A DNA stretch of 6,609 bases from Ruminococcus flavefaciens (GCA_002350065.1 DEDQ01000054.1:34232-40840), one strand, 5' to 3'; shown: positions 1-6,158, numbered from the stretch's first letter. Made by a program: numbers and translations. The notes: generated from the sequence alone by a model not told the origin.

Positions 1-489
1 GTCTATCGCGGGGACTACCTTATCCTCGATAGCCATTACAGCAGCGATATGCATAGCTGTCGGGAAGGTATCATTCGAGGACTGGCTCATATTGATATCG
101 TCGTTGGGGTGAAGGAGCTTTGAACCGGCTATTTCATTTCCCCTGTTGGCGATGACCTCATTGGCATTCATATTCGACTGAGTACCGCTTCCGGTCTGCC
201 AAACAACAAGCGGGAAATGCTCGTTGAGAGCGCCGCTTATGACCTCGTCACACGCCTGAGAGACAGCAGCGAGCTTCTCGTCGGTCATTTTCTCGGGTTT
301 GAGCTCGTGGTTAGCGATAGCAGCCGCCTTTTTGAGAATGCCGAAAGCGTGAGTTATCTCGCGCGGCATGGTCTCGATACCGACGCCGATGAGGAAGTTT
401 TCGTGACTGCGCTCGGTCTGAGCAGCCCAGTACTTGTCAGCAGGCACCTTTACCTCGCCCATCGAGTCATGTTCAATACGATAATCCAT
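1..489 (-). CDS. fumC: Class II fumarate hydratase (fumarase C), N-terminal 163 residues; truncated by the window edge
   Basis: Fumarase interconverts fumarate and L-malate in the cytoplasm. Only the first 163 residues are present and the frame is open to the left edge; family members are usually about 460 residues. The class II family is clear from [14 protein letters not shown] (residues 15-28), the substrate-site segment [12 protein letters not shown] (97-108), and [14 protein letters not shown] (127-140) leading into TFPTAMH. The family signature loop (GSSxMPxKxN) would lie beyond the window, so aspartase or argininosuccinate lyase relatives are excluded only by overall resemblance to FumC. 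The ATG at 489 is preceded by GGGAGAGG eight bases upstream, so the start is firm. It follows rex on the same strand but 515 bases away, and it appears to have its own promoter region with a Rex-box-like repeat at 637-654. No break or unusual residue is seen in the visible part. Confidence 0.95.
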   Translation of the reverse strand, partial: MDYRIEHDSMGEVKVPADKYWAAQTERSHENFLIGVGIETMPREITHAFGILKKAAAIANHELKPEKMTDEKLAAVSQACDEVISGALNEHFPLVVWQTGSGTQSNMNANEVIANRGNEIAGSKLLHPNDDINMSQSSNDTFPTAMHIAAVMAIEDKVVPAID

Positions 490-497
490 AGATAAAA

Positions 498-505
498 CCT
501 CTCCC
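498..505 (-). promoter_or_regulatory. Ribosome binding site of fumC
   Basis: On the minus strand this reads GGGAGAGG, eight bases before the ATG at 489. It fixes the fumarase start. Confidence 0.8.
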
Positions 506-552
506 GTTATGTATTTTGCGGAGACAGCATCTCCGGCAATTTCATATTCTCA

Positions 553-570
553 GACGTGTGATATCACGTC
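553..570. promoter_or_regulatory. Palindrome just downstream of a candidate fumC -10 box
   Basis: The sequence GACGTGTGATATCACGTC contains the perfect 10-base palindrome GTGATATCAC (558-567) and can also form a GACGTG/CACGTC stem around a six-base loop. It lies where transcription would begin if the TATAAT at 572-577 is used. It could be an operator for a dimeric regulator or a hairpin at the 5' end of the fumC leader. It is not a good match to the clostridial Rex consensus. Its role is unknown. Confidence 0.4.
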
Positions 571-571
571 T

Positions 572-577
572 ATTATA
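572..577 (-). promoter_or_regulatory. Candidate -10 element for fumC (TATAAT)
   Basis: The minus strand carries a perfect TATAAT, which would start transcription near 565 and give a leader of about 75 bases. No good -35 hexamer sits 16-18 bases upstream (AAATCC at 17), so the call is weak. Two alternatives lie further upstream: an extended -10, TGCTACACT, at 672-680, and a TTGTTA inside the Rex-like box (649-654) paired with GAATAT at 626-631. Confidence 0.35.
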
Positions 578-636
578 AGTATATCAGCATTTCAGGATTT
601 TTTCAAATGCTGATTCAGAATACGGATATTCAGATA

Positions 637-654
637 TTGATATAATATTAACAA
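637..654. promoter_or_regulatory. Rex-box-like operator upstream of fumC
   Basis: The plus strand reads TTGATATAATATTAACAA. Against the clostridial Rex consensus as I recall it, TTGTTAA-N4-TTAACAA, it matches 12 of the 14 specified bases, with one arm perfect. It lies 147 bases upstream of the fumC start, among candidate fumC promoters and near the rex gene, which makes Rex the obvious candidate regulator. The region is AT-rich, which raises the chance of a coincidental match, so this is less secure than the site before aconitase. Confidence 0.55.
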
Positions 655-671
655 TGTTTTTCTATCCGTTT

Positions 672-680
672 AGTGTAGCA
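672..680 (-). promoter_or_regulatory. Candidate extended -10 promoter element for fumC
   Basis: The minus strand reads TGCTACACT, a TGN extended -10 with four of six matches to TATAAT and only a poor -35 (CCTGAA at 17 bases). Transcription would start near 665, placing the Rex-like box at about +11 to +28, a position where a bound repressor could block. This is one of three competing promoter candidates for fumC. Confidence 0.25.
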
Positions 681-747
681 TAAGAATATATCATTCAGGA
701 TATATTTTTTGTATATTACACAATGTATGATTTGCATATTTAGAAAC

Positions 748-799
748 CGGAAATGTGCGCTGTTTCGTAGGGTTTACACATAGTACGCGGACATTTCCG
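748..799. repeat. Imperfect inverted repeat in the rex-fumC gap
   Basis: CGGAAATGTGCGC (748-760) pairs with GCGGACATTTCCG (787-799) in 12 of 13 positions, with one G-G mismatch and a 26-base loop. A third partial copy of the arm lies near 830-837. There is no following T tract on either strand, so it is not an obvious terminator. It could be a structured leader, a small RNA or a decayed repeat; I do not recognise it. Confidence 0.45.
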
Positions 800-970
800 A
801 GCATTGAGGTAAGCTTTGAAAAGGCACTTCCGGAAATCGAGCCCCTGCCCCGCAGGCATTTTCACTGCTCCGATTCATATAACATCAGAATCACATTATA
901 TACAATTACGCATAAAGCAGCTCAAAGATTGACAAAAAAATCACAGCGTCTCCGGGTTTTCAAATGCAGA

Positions 971-994
971 GTGCAGGGTCATTACACCCTGCAC
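971..994 (-). terminator. Hairpin downstream of rex, probable operon terminator
   Basis: A perfect nine-base stem, GTGCAGGGT/ACCCTGCAC, encloses a six-base loop, 11 bases after the rex stop codon. It is GC-rich and well placed to end the aconitase-to-rex transcript. The T tract that should follow on the minus strand is poor (TCTGCATTTG), so termination may be partial, or the hairpin may instead protect the 3' end. Confidence 0.6.
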
Positions 995-1004
995 CTGAAC
1001 ATAT

Positions 1005-1643
1005 TTATTTTTCATCGGACGAATTAAGGCAGTATGAAAGCGTTGTGAGACTGTCGCCGAGATGTACATTTTCAACTGCAACGTCCTTATGCGTTACGCG
1101 CAGGTCGTAATGAGTGAAGTTCCAGAATGCGCGGATTCCGTAGCTTATGAGCTTTTCAACTTCCTTTTCCGCAGACTCTCTCGGAATACAGAGTATAGCC
1201 GCAGTAGGCTTGTTTTCGCTGCAAAAGCTTTCTATCGCGGAAACGTCCATAACTGTGAGCTCGCCGATTTTCATGCCCACAAGGTCGGGATTCGCATCGA
1301 AAATGCCCACAAGGTCAAAGCCTCTGTTGCGGAAGTCGATATGCGACGCGAGAGCTCTTCCGAGGTTGCCGGCTCCGAGGAGTATCATCGGAGTCTGCTT
1401 GTCAAGACCGAGTATCTTGCCAATCTCGCCTCTAAGGCCCGTAACGTTGTAGCCATAGCCCTGCTGTCCGAATTCACCGAAGCAGTTGAAATCCTGACGT
1501 ATCTGCGAGGCTGTGAGTCCCATTTTCTCAGCAAGCTCCCTTGAAGAGATACGAACGTACCCGTTAGCTTCAAGGTCGCCGAGAAAGCGGTAATACCGCG
1601 GCAGACGTCTTATAACTGAATTTGATATCGCGTTTTTTGACAT
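1005..1643 (-). CDS. rex: Redox-sensing transcriptional repressor Rex
   Basis: Rex is a homodimeric cytoplasmic repressor that binds DNA when NADH is low relative to NAD+ and lets go when NADH rises. The protein has 212 residues, the usual family length. Residues about 1-78 form the winged-helix domain, with the recognition segment SQIRQDFNCFGEFGQQGYGY (46-65), the hallmark of the family. A Rossmann domain follows, with the dinucleotide motif GAGNLG (90-95) and the acidic residue after the second strand in FDANP (115-119). The C-terminal VHLGDSLTTLSYCL matches the domain-swapped helix region. The ATG at 1643 has GAGAGG nine bases upstream. The gene lies 31 bases after isocitrate dehydrogenase and is the last of the run, so Rex is probably made from the aconitase promoter that bears a Rex-like box, giving autoregulation. 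No missing residues are noticed. Confidence 0.97.
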   Translation of the reverse strand: MSKNAISNSVIRRLPRYYRFLGDLEANGYVRISSRELAEKMGLTASQIRQDFNCFGEFGQQGYGYNVTGLRGEIGKILGLDKQTPMILLGAGNLGRALASHIDFRNRGFDLVGIFDANPDLVGMKIGELTVMDVSAIESFCSENKPTAAILCIPRESAEKEVEKLISYGIRAFWNFTHYDLRVTHKDVAVENVHLGDSLTTLSYCLNSSDEK

Positions 1644-1674
1644 TTTACTATGCCTCTCTATCTTTACAGATACA

Positions 1675-2886
1675 TTACATTAACTTGTCAAGTCTGACCT
1701 TTATCTCGTCGAGGAAAGTTTTGGAATCTACCTTCTTCTTGTTGTCGAGCTTGGAGATGAGGTAGAGGTCACCGGTCATAACGCCGTCCTCGATAGTCTG
1801 TATAGTAGCCTTCTCGAGCTTATCAGCGAATGCGCAGAGCTCGGGAGTTCCGTCAAGCTCGCCTCTCTTGCGGAGAGCGCCGCTCCAAGCGAAGATAGTT
1901 GCAACAGAGTTTGTAGAAGTCTCCTCGCCCTTGAGGTACTTGTAGTAGTGACGCTGAACAGTACCGTGAGCAGCCTCGTACTCGTAGATACCGTCAGGAG
2001 AAACGAGAACTGAAGTCATCATAGCAAGGCTGCCGTAAGCGGTAGATACCATGTCGGACATTACATCGCCGTCATAGTTCTTACAAGCCCAGATGTAACC
2101 GCCGTTTGAACGGATAACACGAGCAACAGCGTCGTCGATGAGGGTATAGAAGTATTCGATGCCTGCTGCCTCGTACTTTTCCTTGTACTCATTCTCATAT
2201 ATCTCAGCAAAGATGTCCTTGAAGCGGTGGTCATACTTCTTTGAGATAGTATCCTTTGAAGCGAACCAGACGTCCTGCTTGAGGTCGAGACCGTAGTTGA
2301 GGCAGGCTCTTGCAAAACCGGCGATAGAAGCGTCGAGGTTATGAAGTCCCTGAATGATACCGTCGCACTTTGTAAAATCGTGGATAAGCTCGCGGGTCTC
2401 GTTGCCGTTCTCGTCAGTAACAACGAGCTCAGCCTTACTGCCCTTAGCAACGCGCATTTCGGTATTCTTGTAAACATCGCCGTAAGCGTGACGAGCGATA
2501 GTGATAGGCTTAGTCCAGGTGGGGATATAGGGCTCGATACCCTTGACGATGATAGGAGTTCTGAAAACAGTACCGTCGAGAGCAGCTCTGATAGTGCCGT
2601 TGGGAGATTTCCACATCTGTGTGAGGTTATACTCAGGCATTCTTGCTGCATTGGGAGTGATAGTAGCGCACTTTACAGCAACGCCGTACTTCTTTGTAGC
2701 CTCAGCAGAGTCGATAGTTACCTGATCCTTTGTCTCCTCACGGTGCTTGAGACCGAGGTCGTAGTACTCGGTATTGAGCTCTACATAGGGTTCAAGCAGA
2801 GTCTCCTTTATCCACTGCCAGAGGATACGGGTCATCTCGTCGCCGTCCATCTCGACGAGGGGAGTTTTCATGATTATCTTTGCCAT
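1675..2886 (-). CDS. icd: NADP-dependent isocitrate dehydrogenase, eukaryote-like (type II) subfamily
   Basis: This enzyme oxidatively decarboxylates isocitrate to 2-oxoglutarate, producing NADPH, as a cytoplasmic homodimer. The 403-residue length and nearly gap-free resemblance to mammalian IDH1/IDH2 place it in the type II subfamily rather than with E. coli Icd. Substrate residues are present: KSPNGTIR (S94, R100), R109, and RHAYGDVY (R132, Y139, the same numbering as human IDH1). The metal site is IDD (251-252) and NYDGDVMSD (D274, D278). The segment AAHGTVQRH (305-313) carries R312 and H313, equivalents of the pair that grips the NADP 2'-phosphate, so NADP rather than NAD use is expected. 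AGGAGG lies nine bases before the ATG at 2886. It is preceded by a small membrane protein gene (40-base gap) and followed by rex (31 bases). Together with the aconitase encoded upstream it completes citrate-to-2-oxoglutarate conversion. Confidence 0.97.
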   Translation of the reverse strand: MAKIIMKTPLVEMDGDEMTRILWQWIKETLLEPYVELNTEYYDLGLKHREETKDQVTIDSAEATKKYGVAVKCATITPNAARMPEYNLTQMWKSPNGTIRAALDGTVFRTPIIVKGIEPYIPTWTKPITIARHAYGDVYKNTEMRVAKGSKAELVVTDENGNETRELIHDFTKCDGIIQGLHNLDASIAGFARACLNYGLDLKQDVWFASKDTISKKYDHRFKDIFAEIYENEYKEKYEAAGIEYFYTLIDDAVARVIRSNGGYIWACKNYDGDVMSDMVSTAYGSLAMMTSVLVSPDGIYEYEAAHGTVQRHYYKYLKGEETSTNSVATIFAWSGALRKRGELDGTPELCAFADKLEKATIQTIEDGVMTGDLYLISKLDNKKKVDSKTFLDEIKVRLDKLM

Positions 2887-2926
2887 TGGTTCAGACCTCC
2901 TGATTAATAATTAATGCATAAAGTGG

Positions 2927-3154
2927 TTATACCACAAAAAGTGTAAGTATCATAAACACCGCAGCGATACCGAGGGATATCCTGTCGCAGAGCTTTGATT
3001 CGAGCGCAGGGAATATCTTCGGAAGGAAATAACGTGCTGCAATGTAAGCCGCAAAACCGATACCGAACGCCAGAAAGTCCTTGGCAGTCCACGGTCTGTG
3101 GCGATAGAAACGTATTCTCGCGGGAACAGCACCCGCACAAATAATATTCATCAT
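2927..3154 (-). CDS. Small membrane protein of unknown function, 75 residues
   Basis: I do not recognise a family. The product begins MMNIICAG, has a short basic stretch RIRFYRHRPW (13-22), then two hydrophobic segments at about 27-45 and 59-75 joined by a short charged loop, so a two-pass inner membrane protein is likely. The ATG at 3154 has GGAG eight bases upstream and a stop codon six codons upstream in frame, so the gene is not the broken end of a larger one. It is 23 bases after the 65-residue gene and 40 bases before icd, which supports real translation within the operon. Other reading frames across this stretch are also open but have no comparable start signal. No function can be stated. 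Confidence 0.65.
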   Translation of the reverse strand: MMNIICAGAVPARIRFYRHRPWTAKDFLAFGIGFAAYIAARYFLPKIFPALESKLCDRISLGIAAVFMILTLFVV

Positions 3155-3177
3155 TTTACAAGCTCCAAAATCCTATA

Positions 3178-3375
3178 TCATTTAAAAAGCGGCAGTATCA
3201 CGGCAGCAAAGACCCCAGCCAGCAATACCGCTCCGGATATATCCACAGCGGCGCGGAACCCCTTCCAGCCGCCTGCGCGGATATGCTTAAAGATGTTGAT
3301 ACACCAGAAAGCGAGCAGCAGGAACATAAGAAAAGCCAAAAATGAAAGCGAACCTGTTACGCCTTTTTTGTCCAT
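3178..3375 (-). CDS. Small membrane protein of unknown function, 65 residues
   Basis: No family is recognised. The protein starts MDKKGVTGSL and has two hydrophobic segments at about 8-29 and 45-63, separated by a basic loop containing HIRAGGWKGFR (31-41), the pattern of a two-pass membrane protein with its loop in the cytoplasm. It ends almost at once after the second helix (LPLFK). The ATG at 3375 follows a purine-rich stretch (AAGGCGGTGGAG). It starts 12 bases after the glycohydrolase stop and ends 23 bases before the next small gene, so translation is probably coupled. Its similarity in size and topology to the next gene suggests the two may act together, but that is inference. Confidence 0.65.
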   Translation of the reverse strand: MDKKGVTGSLSFLAFLMFLLLAFWCINIFKHIRAGGWKGFRAAVDISGAVLLAGVFAAVILPLFK

Positions 3376-3387
3376 AGCTCCACCGCC

Positions 3388-4086
3388 TTACGGAATAGCG
3401 AAAACCACCTCGATATCCTCCGGAACATAGCTGTTTATCATCTCTTCAAAAACGGGCAGGACTTTTTCGCGCCTGTTTCCGAACATACCGCAGCCAAAGG
3501 CTCCGAGCACGAGAACATCGGGCTTTTTCATTACTGCAAGCGTTATGATACGCTTTATGCGTCTGCGCATGATACGGTCAATGCGCTTCTGCGTCATCAT
3601 GAACTTCGCGAAGCTCCTGTTCACAGCGGGACAGGTGATGAAATCGCATTTCAGTGGTTTTCCGAGCAGATTCCCGAAGTCGTCGCGTATGACCGGAACA
3701 TTCTCGGAATATATCATAACGTCAGTGTAATCGGGCAGTACATGGAGACGGTTCCTCCGATAGTATTTCTTCTGCCCTTTTATCGTATAGTACAGGAGCG
3801 AGGCTCTGCACAGGCTTTCCTCCTGAGCATTGCCTCCGAGGACGTAGCCTCCTCCCGCGTACATTGCATTTGCAAAATTGAGAGCGAGCACGCGCTTGTC
3901 CGCAGCGTAGTGAAGAATACCTTCAACAGTAGTCGCATTGACGGTGTAGCCGGCAACTCTGTAGCAGCTGCTTCTCTGCACTTTTTCCGGCTCGGGAAGA
4001 GCAGAAACGGTTTCAGAGCGCATATCGGGGAAATCTCCGTCATTGAAGATACGGTCATTATCAAGCTTTATGCCAAGGTTTGACAA
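3388..4086 (-). CDS. Microbial-type poly(ADP-ribose) glycohydrolase / macrodomain protein (TIGR02452-like)
   Basis: The product resembles the bacterial-type PARG family, whose studied members cut ribose-ribose bonds in poly(ADP-ribose) or handle ADP-ribose, an NAD+-derived group. The signature is clear: LALNFANAMYAGGG (67-80) followed by GGNAQEESLCRAS (84-96), giving the GGG diphosphate-binding loop and the catalytic QEE (88-90, the second glutamate being the expected acid/base). The second ligand loop, LGAFGCGMFGN (194-204), is also intact, so the enzyme should be active. At 232 residues it is somewhat shorter than the usual roughly 260-280, the difference being at the N-terminus. The start is a TTG at 4086, with GGGAGG seven bases upstream; the nearby GTG and ATG are out of frame. 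It lies 62 bases after aconitase and 12 before a small membrane gene. What it acts on in this organism is unknown. Confidence 0.9.
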   Translation of the reverse strand: MSNLGIKLDNDRIFNDGDFPDMRSETVSALPEPEKVQRSSCYRVAGYTVNATTVEGILHYAADKRVLALNFANAMYAGGGYVLGGNAQEESLCRASLLYYTIKGQKKYYRRNRLHVLPDYTDVMIYSENVPVIRDDFGNLLGKPLKCDFITCPAVNRSFAKFMMTQKRIDRIMRRRIKRIITLAVMKKPDVLVLGAFGCGMFGNRREKVLPVFEEMINSYVPEDIEVVFAIP

Positions 4087-4148
4087 GTGCTCACCTCCCC
4101 TGTTTAAACATTATGCAGGGCACAGTCGGCATAAAGCCGCCATGCCGC

Positions 4149-6086
4149 TTATTTCATAGACTCGCGTGTAAAGTCGAGGAGACCGCCGGCGAGCATGATA
4201 TCCTTTGTACGTCCGGAAAGCTCGCAGAGTACAGGTATCTCAGCGCCGTTTGTCTTGTTTACGACAGTAAGCTCAGTCTTGCCCTCAGCAACAGCCTTTC
4301 TCACGTCAGCGAGGAGAAGGTGATCGCCCTCAGCTATCTTATCGTAGTCAGCCTCGTTCACGAATGTGAGCGGGAGGATTCCTGCATTGATGAGGTTAGC
4401 TCTGTGGATACGGGCGAACGACTTAACGAGTACAGCCTTTACGCCGAGGTAGAGCGGAGCAAGTGCAGCGTGCTCACGGGACGAGCCCTGACCGTAGTTT
4501 GAACCGCCGACGATGATGCTCTTGCCGAGACGCTCAGCGCGCTTCGGGAAGCTCTCATCGCATACAGCGAAGCAGAACTGAGAAATTTTCGGGATATTTG
4601 AACGCAGGGGAAGGATCTTTGCACCTGCGGGCATGATGTGGTCAGTAGTGATATTGTCGCCTACCTTGAGAGATACAGGAGCGTCGATAGTCTCAATGAG
4701 CGGAGTTGTATCGGGATAGGGCTTGATGTTAGGTCCGCGGAGGATCTCTACGCTGTCCATTTCCTCAACAGGAGCGGGCGGAACGACCATGTTGTCGTTG
4801 ATAGTGAACTCCTCGGGGAGCTTGAATTCAGGCATATCGCCGAGCTCGCGGGGGTCTGTGAGGTAGCCTGTAAGAGCGGAAACAGCAGCCATTTCAGGCG
4901 ATACGAGGTATATCTGACCGTCCTTTGTACCGGAGCGTCCTTCAAAGTTTCTGTTGAAGGTACGGAGTGAGATACCCTTTGAGTTAGGAGACTGACCCAT
5001 ACCGATGCAGGGACCGCAGGCAGATTCGAGGATACGAGCACCGGCGTCGATAAGAGTTGCGAGAGCGCCGTTCTGAGCCATCATATTGAGCACCTGCTTA
5101 GAGCCGGGAGCGATAGCGAGAGAAACGTCAGGGTTAACGGTCTTGCCCTTGAGGATATGAGCTACCTTGAGCATATCAAGGAGCGATGAGTTCGTACATG
5201 AACCGATACAAACCTGATCTATCTTGAGTCTGCCTATCTCCTCAACGCTCTTAACGTTGTCAGGAGAATGAGGACAAGCAGCAAGAGGAACGAGCTTGCT
5301 GAGGTCGATGTCGAGCTCCTCGTCGTAAACAGCGTCAGGGTCAGCAGCAAGAGGAGTCCAGACCTCTTCACGCTTCTGAGCCTTGAGGAACTGCTTAGTT
5401 ACTTCGTCAGAGGGGAAGATAGAAGTCGTAGCACCGAGCTCTGCGCCCATATTTGTGATAGTAGCGCGCTCGGGAACGGAGAGAGTCTTAACGCCCTCGC
5501 CAACGTACTCGATGACCTTGCCAACGCCGCCCTTAACGGAGAGACGTCTGAGAACTTCGAGGATAACGTCCTTAGCGGATACCCACGGGCTGAGCTTGCC
5601 GGTGAGGTTAACCTTAACTACCTTCGGGCAGGTTATGTAGTAAGCGCCGCCGCCCATAGCAACAGCAACGTCGAGACCGCCTGCACCGATAGCTATCATA
5701 CCGATACCGCCGCCTGTAGGAGTATGGCTGTCAGAGCCGATGAGAGTTTTTCCCGGGATACCGAATCTCTCAAGGTGCACCTGATGGCAGATACCGTTGC
5801 CGGGACGAGAGAAGTAGATTCCATGCTTCTTGGCAACGCTTCCGATGAAGCGGTGGTCGTCAGCATTCTCGAAGCCGCTCTGGAGCGTGTTATGGTCGAT
5901 ATAAGCGACCGAGCGCTCAGTCTTAACGCGCGGAACGCCCATAGCCTCGAATTCGAGGTAAGCCATAGTGCCTGTAGCGTCCTGAGTGAGAGTCTGGTCG
6001 ATACGGATACCTATCTCCTGACCCTTGATGTACTCGCCGTCAACGAGATGTGCCTTTAAGATCTTTTCAGTAAGTGTTGAACCCAT
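4149..6086 (-). CDS. acn: Aconitate hydratase (single-chain, about 645 residues)
   Basis: Aconitase isomerises citrate to isocitrate in the cytoplasm through a [4Fe-4S] cluster. Residues are counted from the ATG at 6086. The N-terminal catalytic part has DSHTPTGGG (119-127) and the three cluster cysteines in GSCTN (C297) and CGPC (C357, C360), followed by NFEGRSG (380-386). After a linker, the swivel domain has GDNITTDHIMPAG (476-488) and GGSNYGQGSSREHAA (527-541), which includes the active-site serine loop. All these motifs are intact. The length suits the short single-chain type found in clostridia and Aquifex rather than the roughly 890-residue AcnA or AcnB. Isopropylmalate isomerase relatives are usually two chains, and the neighbouring icd supports aconitase. 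A TTG 18 bases upstream would add six residues, but it overlaps AAAGGA, which sits correctly nine bases before the ATG, so I prefer the ATG. It is the first gene of the operon. Confidence 0.96.
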   Translation of the reverse strand: MGSTLTEKILKAHLVDGEYIKGQEIGIRIDQTLTQDATGTMAYLEFEAMGVPRVKTERSVAYIDHNTLQSGFENADDHRFIGSVAKKHGIYFSRPGNGICHQVHLERFGIPGKTLIGSDSHTPTGGGIGMIAIGAGGLDVAVAMGGGAYYITCPKVVKVNLTGKLSPWVSAKDVILEVLRRLSVKGGVGKVIEYVGEGVKTLSVPERATITNMGAELGATTSIFPSDEVTKQFLKAQKREEVWTPLAADPDAVYDEELDIDLSKLVPLAACPHSPDNVKSVEEIGRLKIDQVCIGSCTNSSLLDMLKVAHILKGKTVNPDVSLAIAPGSKQVLNMMAQNGALATLIDAGARILESACGPCIGMGQSPNSKGISLRTFNRNFEGRSGTKDGQIYLVSPEMAAVSALTGYLTDPRELGDMPEFKLPEEFTINDNMVVPPAPVEEMDSVEILRGPNIKPYPDTTPLIETIDAPVSLKVGDNITTDHIMPAGAKILPLRSNIPKISQFCFAVCDESFPKRAERLGKSIIVGGSNYGQGSSREHAALAPLYLGVKAVLVKSFARIHRANLINAGILPLTFVNEADYDKIAEGDHLLLADVRKAVAEGKTELTVVNKTNGAEIPVLCELSGRTKDIMLAGGLLDFTRESMK

Positions 6087-6095
6087 TGAGATCAG

Positions 6096-6101
6096 TCCTT
6101 T
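6096..6101 (-). promoter_or_regulatory. Ribosome binding site of acn, decides the start
   Basis: AAAGGA on the minus strand lies nine bases before the ATG at 6086. Because the alternative TTG at 6104 overlaps this site and has no ribosome binding site of its own, it supports the 645-residue product. Confidence 0.7.
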
Positions 6102-6118
6102 CAATACATATATATTTT

Positions 6119-6147
6119 ATTTTACTACTTTTCACAAAGTTTGTCAA
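6119..6147 (-). promoter_or_regulatory. Near-consensus sigma-A promoter of the acn-rex operon
   Basis: On the minus strand a perfect TTGACA (6142-6147) is followed after exactly 17 bases by TAAAAT (6119-6124), five of six matches to the -10 consensus. Transcription would begin near 6112, leaving a leader of about 26 bases before the acn ATG, enough for the ribosome binding site and little else. The -35 lies wholly inside the Rex-box-like repeat at 6141-6158. This is the only convincing promoter found upstream of the six-gene run. Confidence 0.85.
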
Positions 6148-6158
6148 GAATTAAACAA
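6141..6158. promoter_or_regulatory. Rex-box-like operator over the acn -35 element
   Basis: The plus strand reads TTGTCAAGAATTAAACAA, matching 12 of 14 specified bases of the clostridial Rex consensus as I recall it, TTGTTAA-N4-TTAACAA, with one mismatch in each arm. It covers the TTGACA of the operon promoter, so a bound dimer should exclude RNA polymerase. A further half-site-like TTGTTAG lies at 6174-6180. The position and the presence of rex in the same operon argue for a real operator. Confidence 0.75.

Larger units (their letters stand above)
490..1004. other. 515-base intergenic region between rex and fumC
   Basis: This stretch holds the rex-distal hairpin (971-994), the Rex-like box (637-654), the fumC promoter candidates and the palindrome at 553-570. 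The middle, about 690-960, holds no gene I can support. It contains an imperfect inverted repeat (748-760 with 787-799), a further CCGGAAAT copy near 830-837, and a run of seven A at 934-940. A 90-codon plus-strand reading frame (755-1027) crosses the hairpin and the end of rex; its sequence looks like no protein and I treat it as chance. Confidence 0.7.

Noticed and set aside
929..957. TTGACA on the plus strand as a promoter in the rex-fumC gap
   Set aside because: No -10-like hexamer occurs at 16-18 bases and no plus-strand gene follows.
755..1027. 90-codon plus-strand reading frame in the rex-fumC gap
   Set aside because: No ribosome binding site, low-complexity protein with no recognisable fold, and it runs through the rex hairpin into the end of rex.
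2341..2907. 188-codon plus-strand open frame opposite isocitrate dehydrogenase
   Set aside because: Antisense shadow of a strongly conserved gene, with no family resemblance or ribosome binding site.
2903..2915. ATTAAT-A-ATTAAT palindrome just before the icd ribosome binding site
   Set aside because: Pure AT repeats of this size arise easily, it does not fit the Rex consensus (no TTG/CAA ends), and no promoter is seen there.
2923..2935. GTGGT-TAT-ACCAC hairpin at the end of the 75-codon gene, possible internal terminator
   Set aside because: The stem is only five bases and no proper T tract follows on the minus strand; it may tune mRNA stability before icd but cannot be called a terminator.
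5268..6059. 263-codon plus-strand open frame opposite aconitase
   Set aside because: It is the antisense image of a clearly coding, fully conserved aconitase; the composition is serine/leucine-rich as expected from reading its codons backwards, and there is no start signal.
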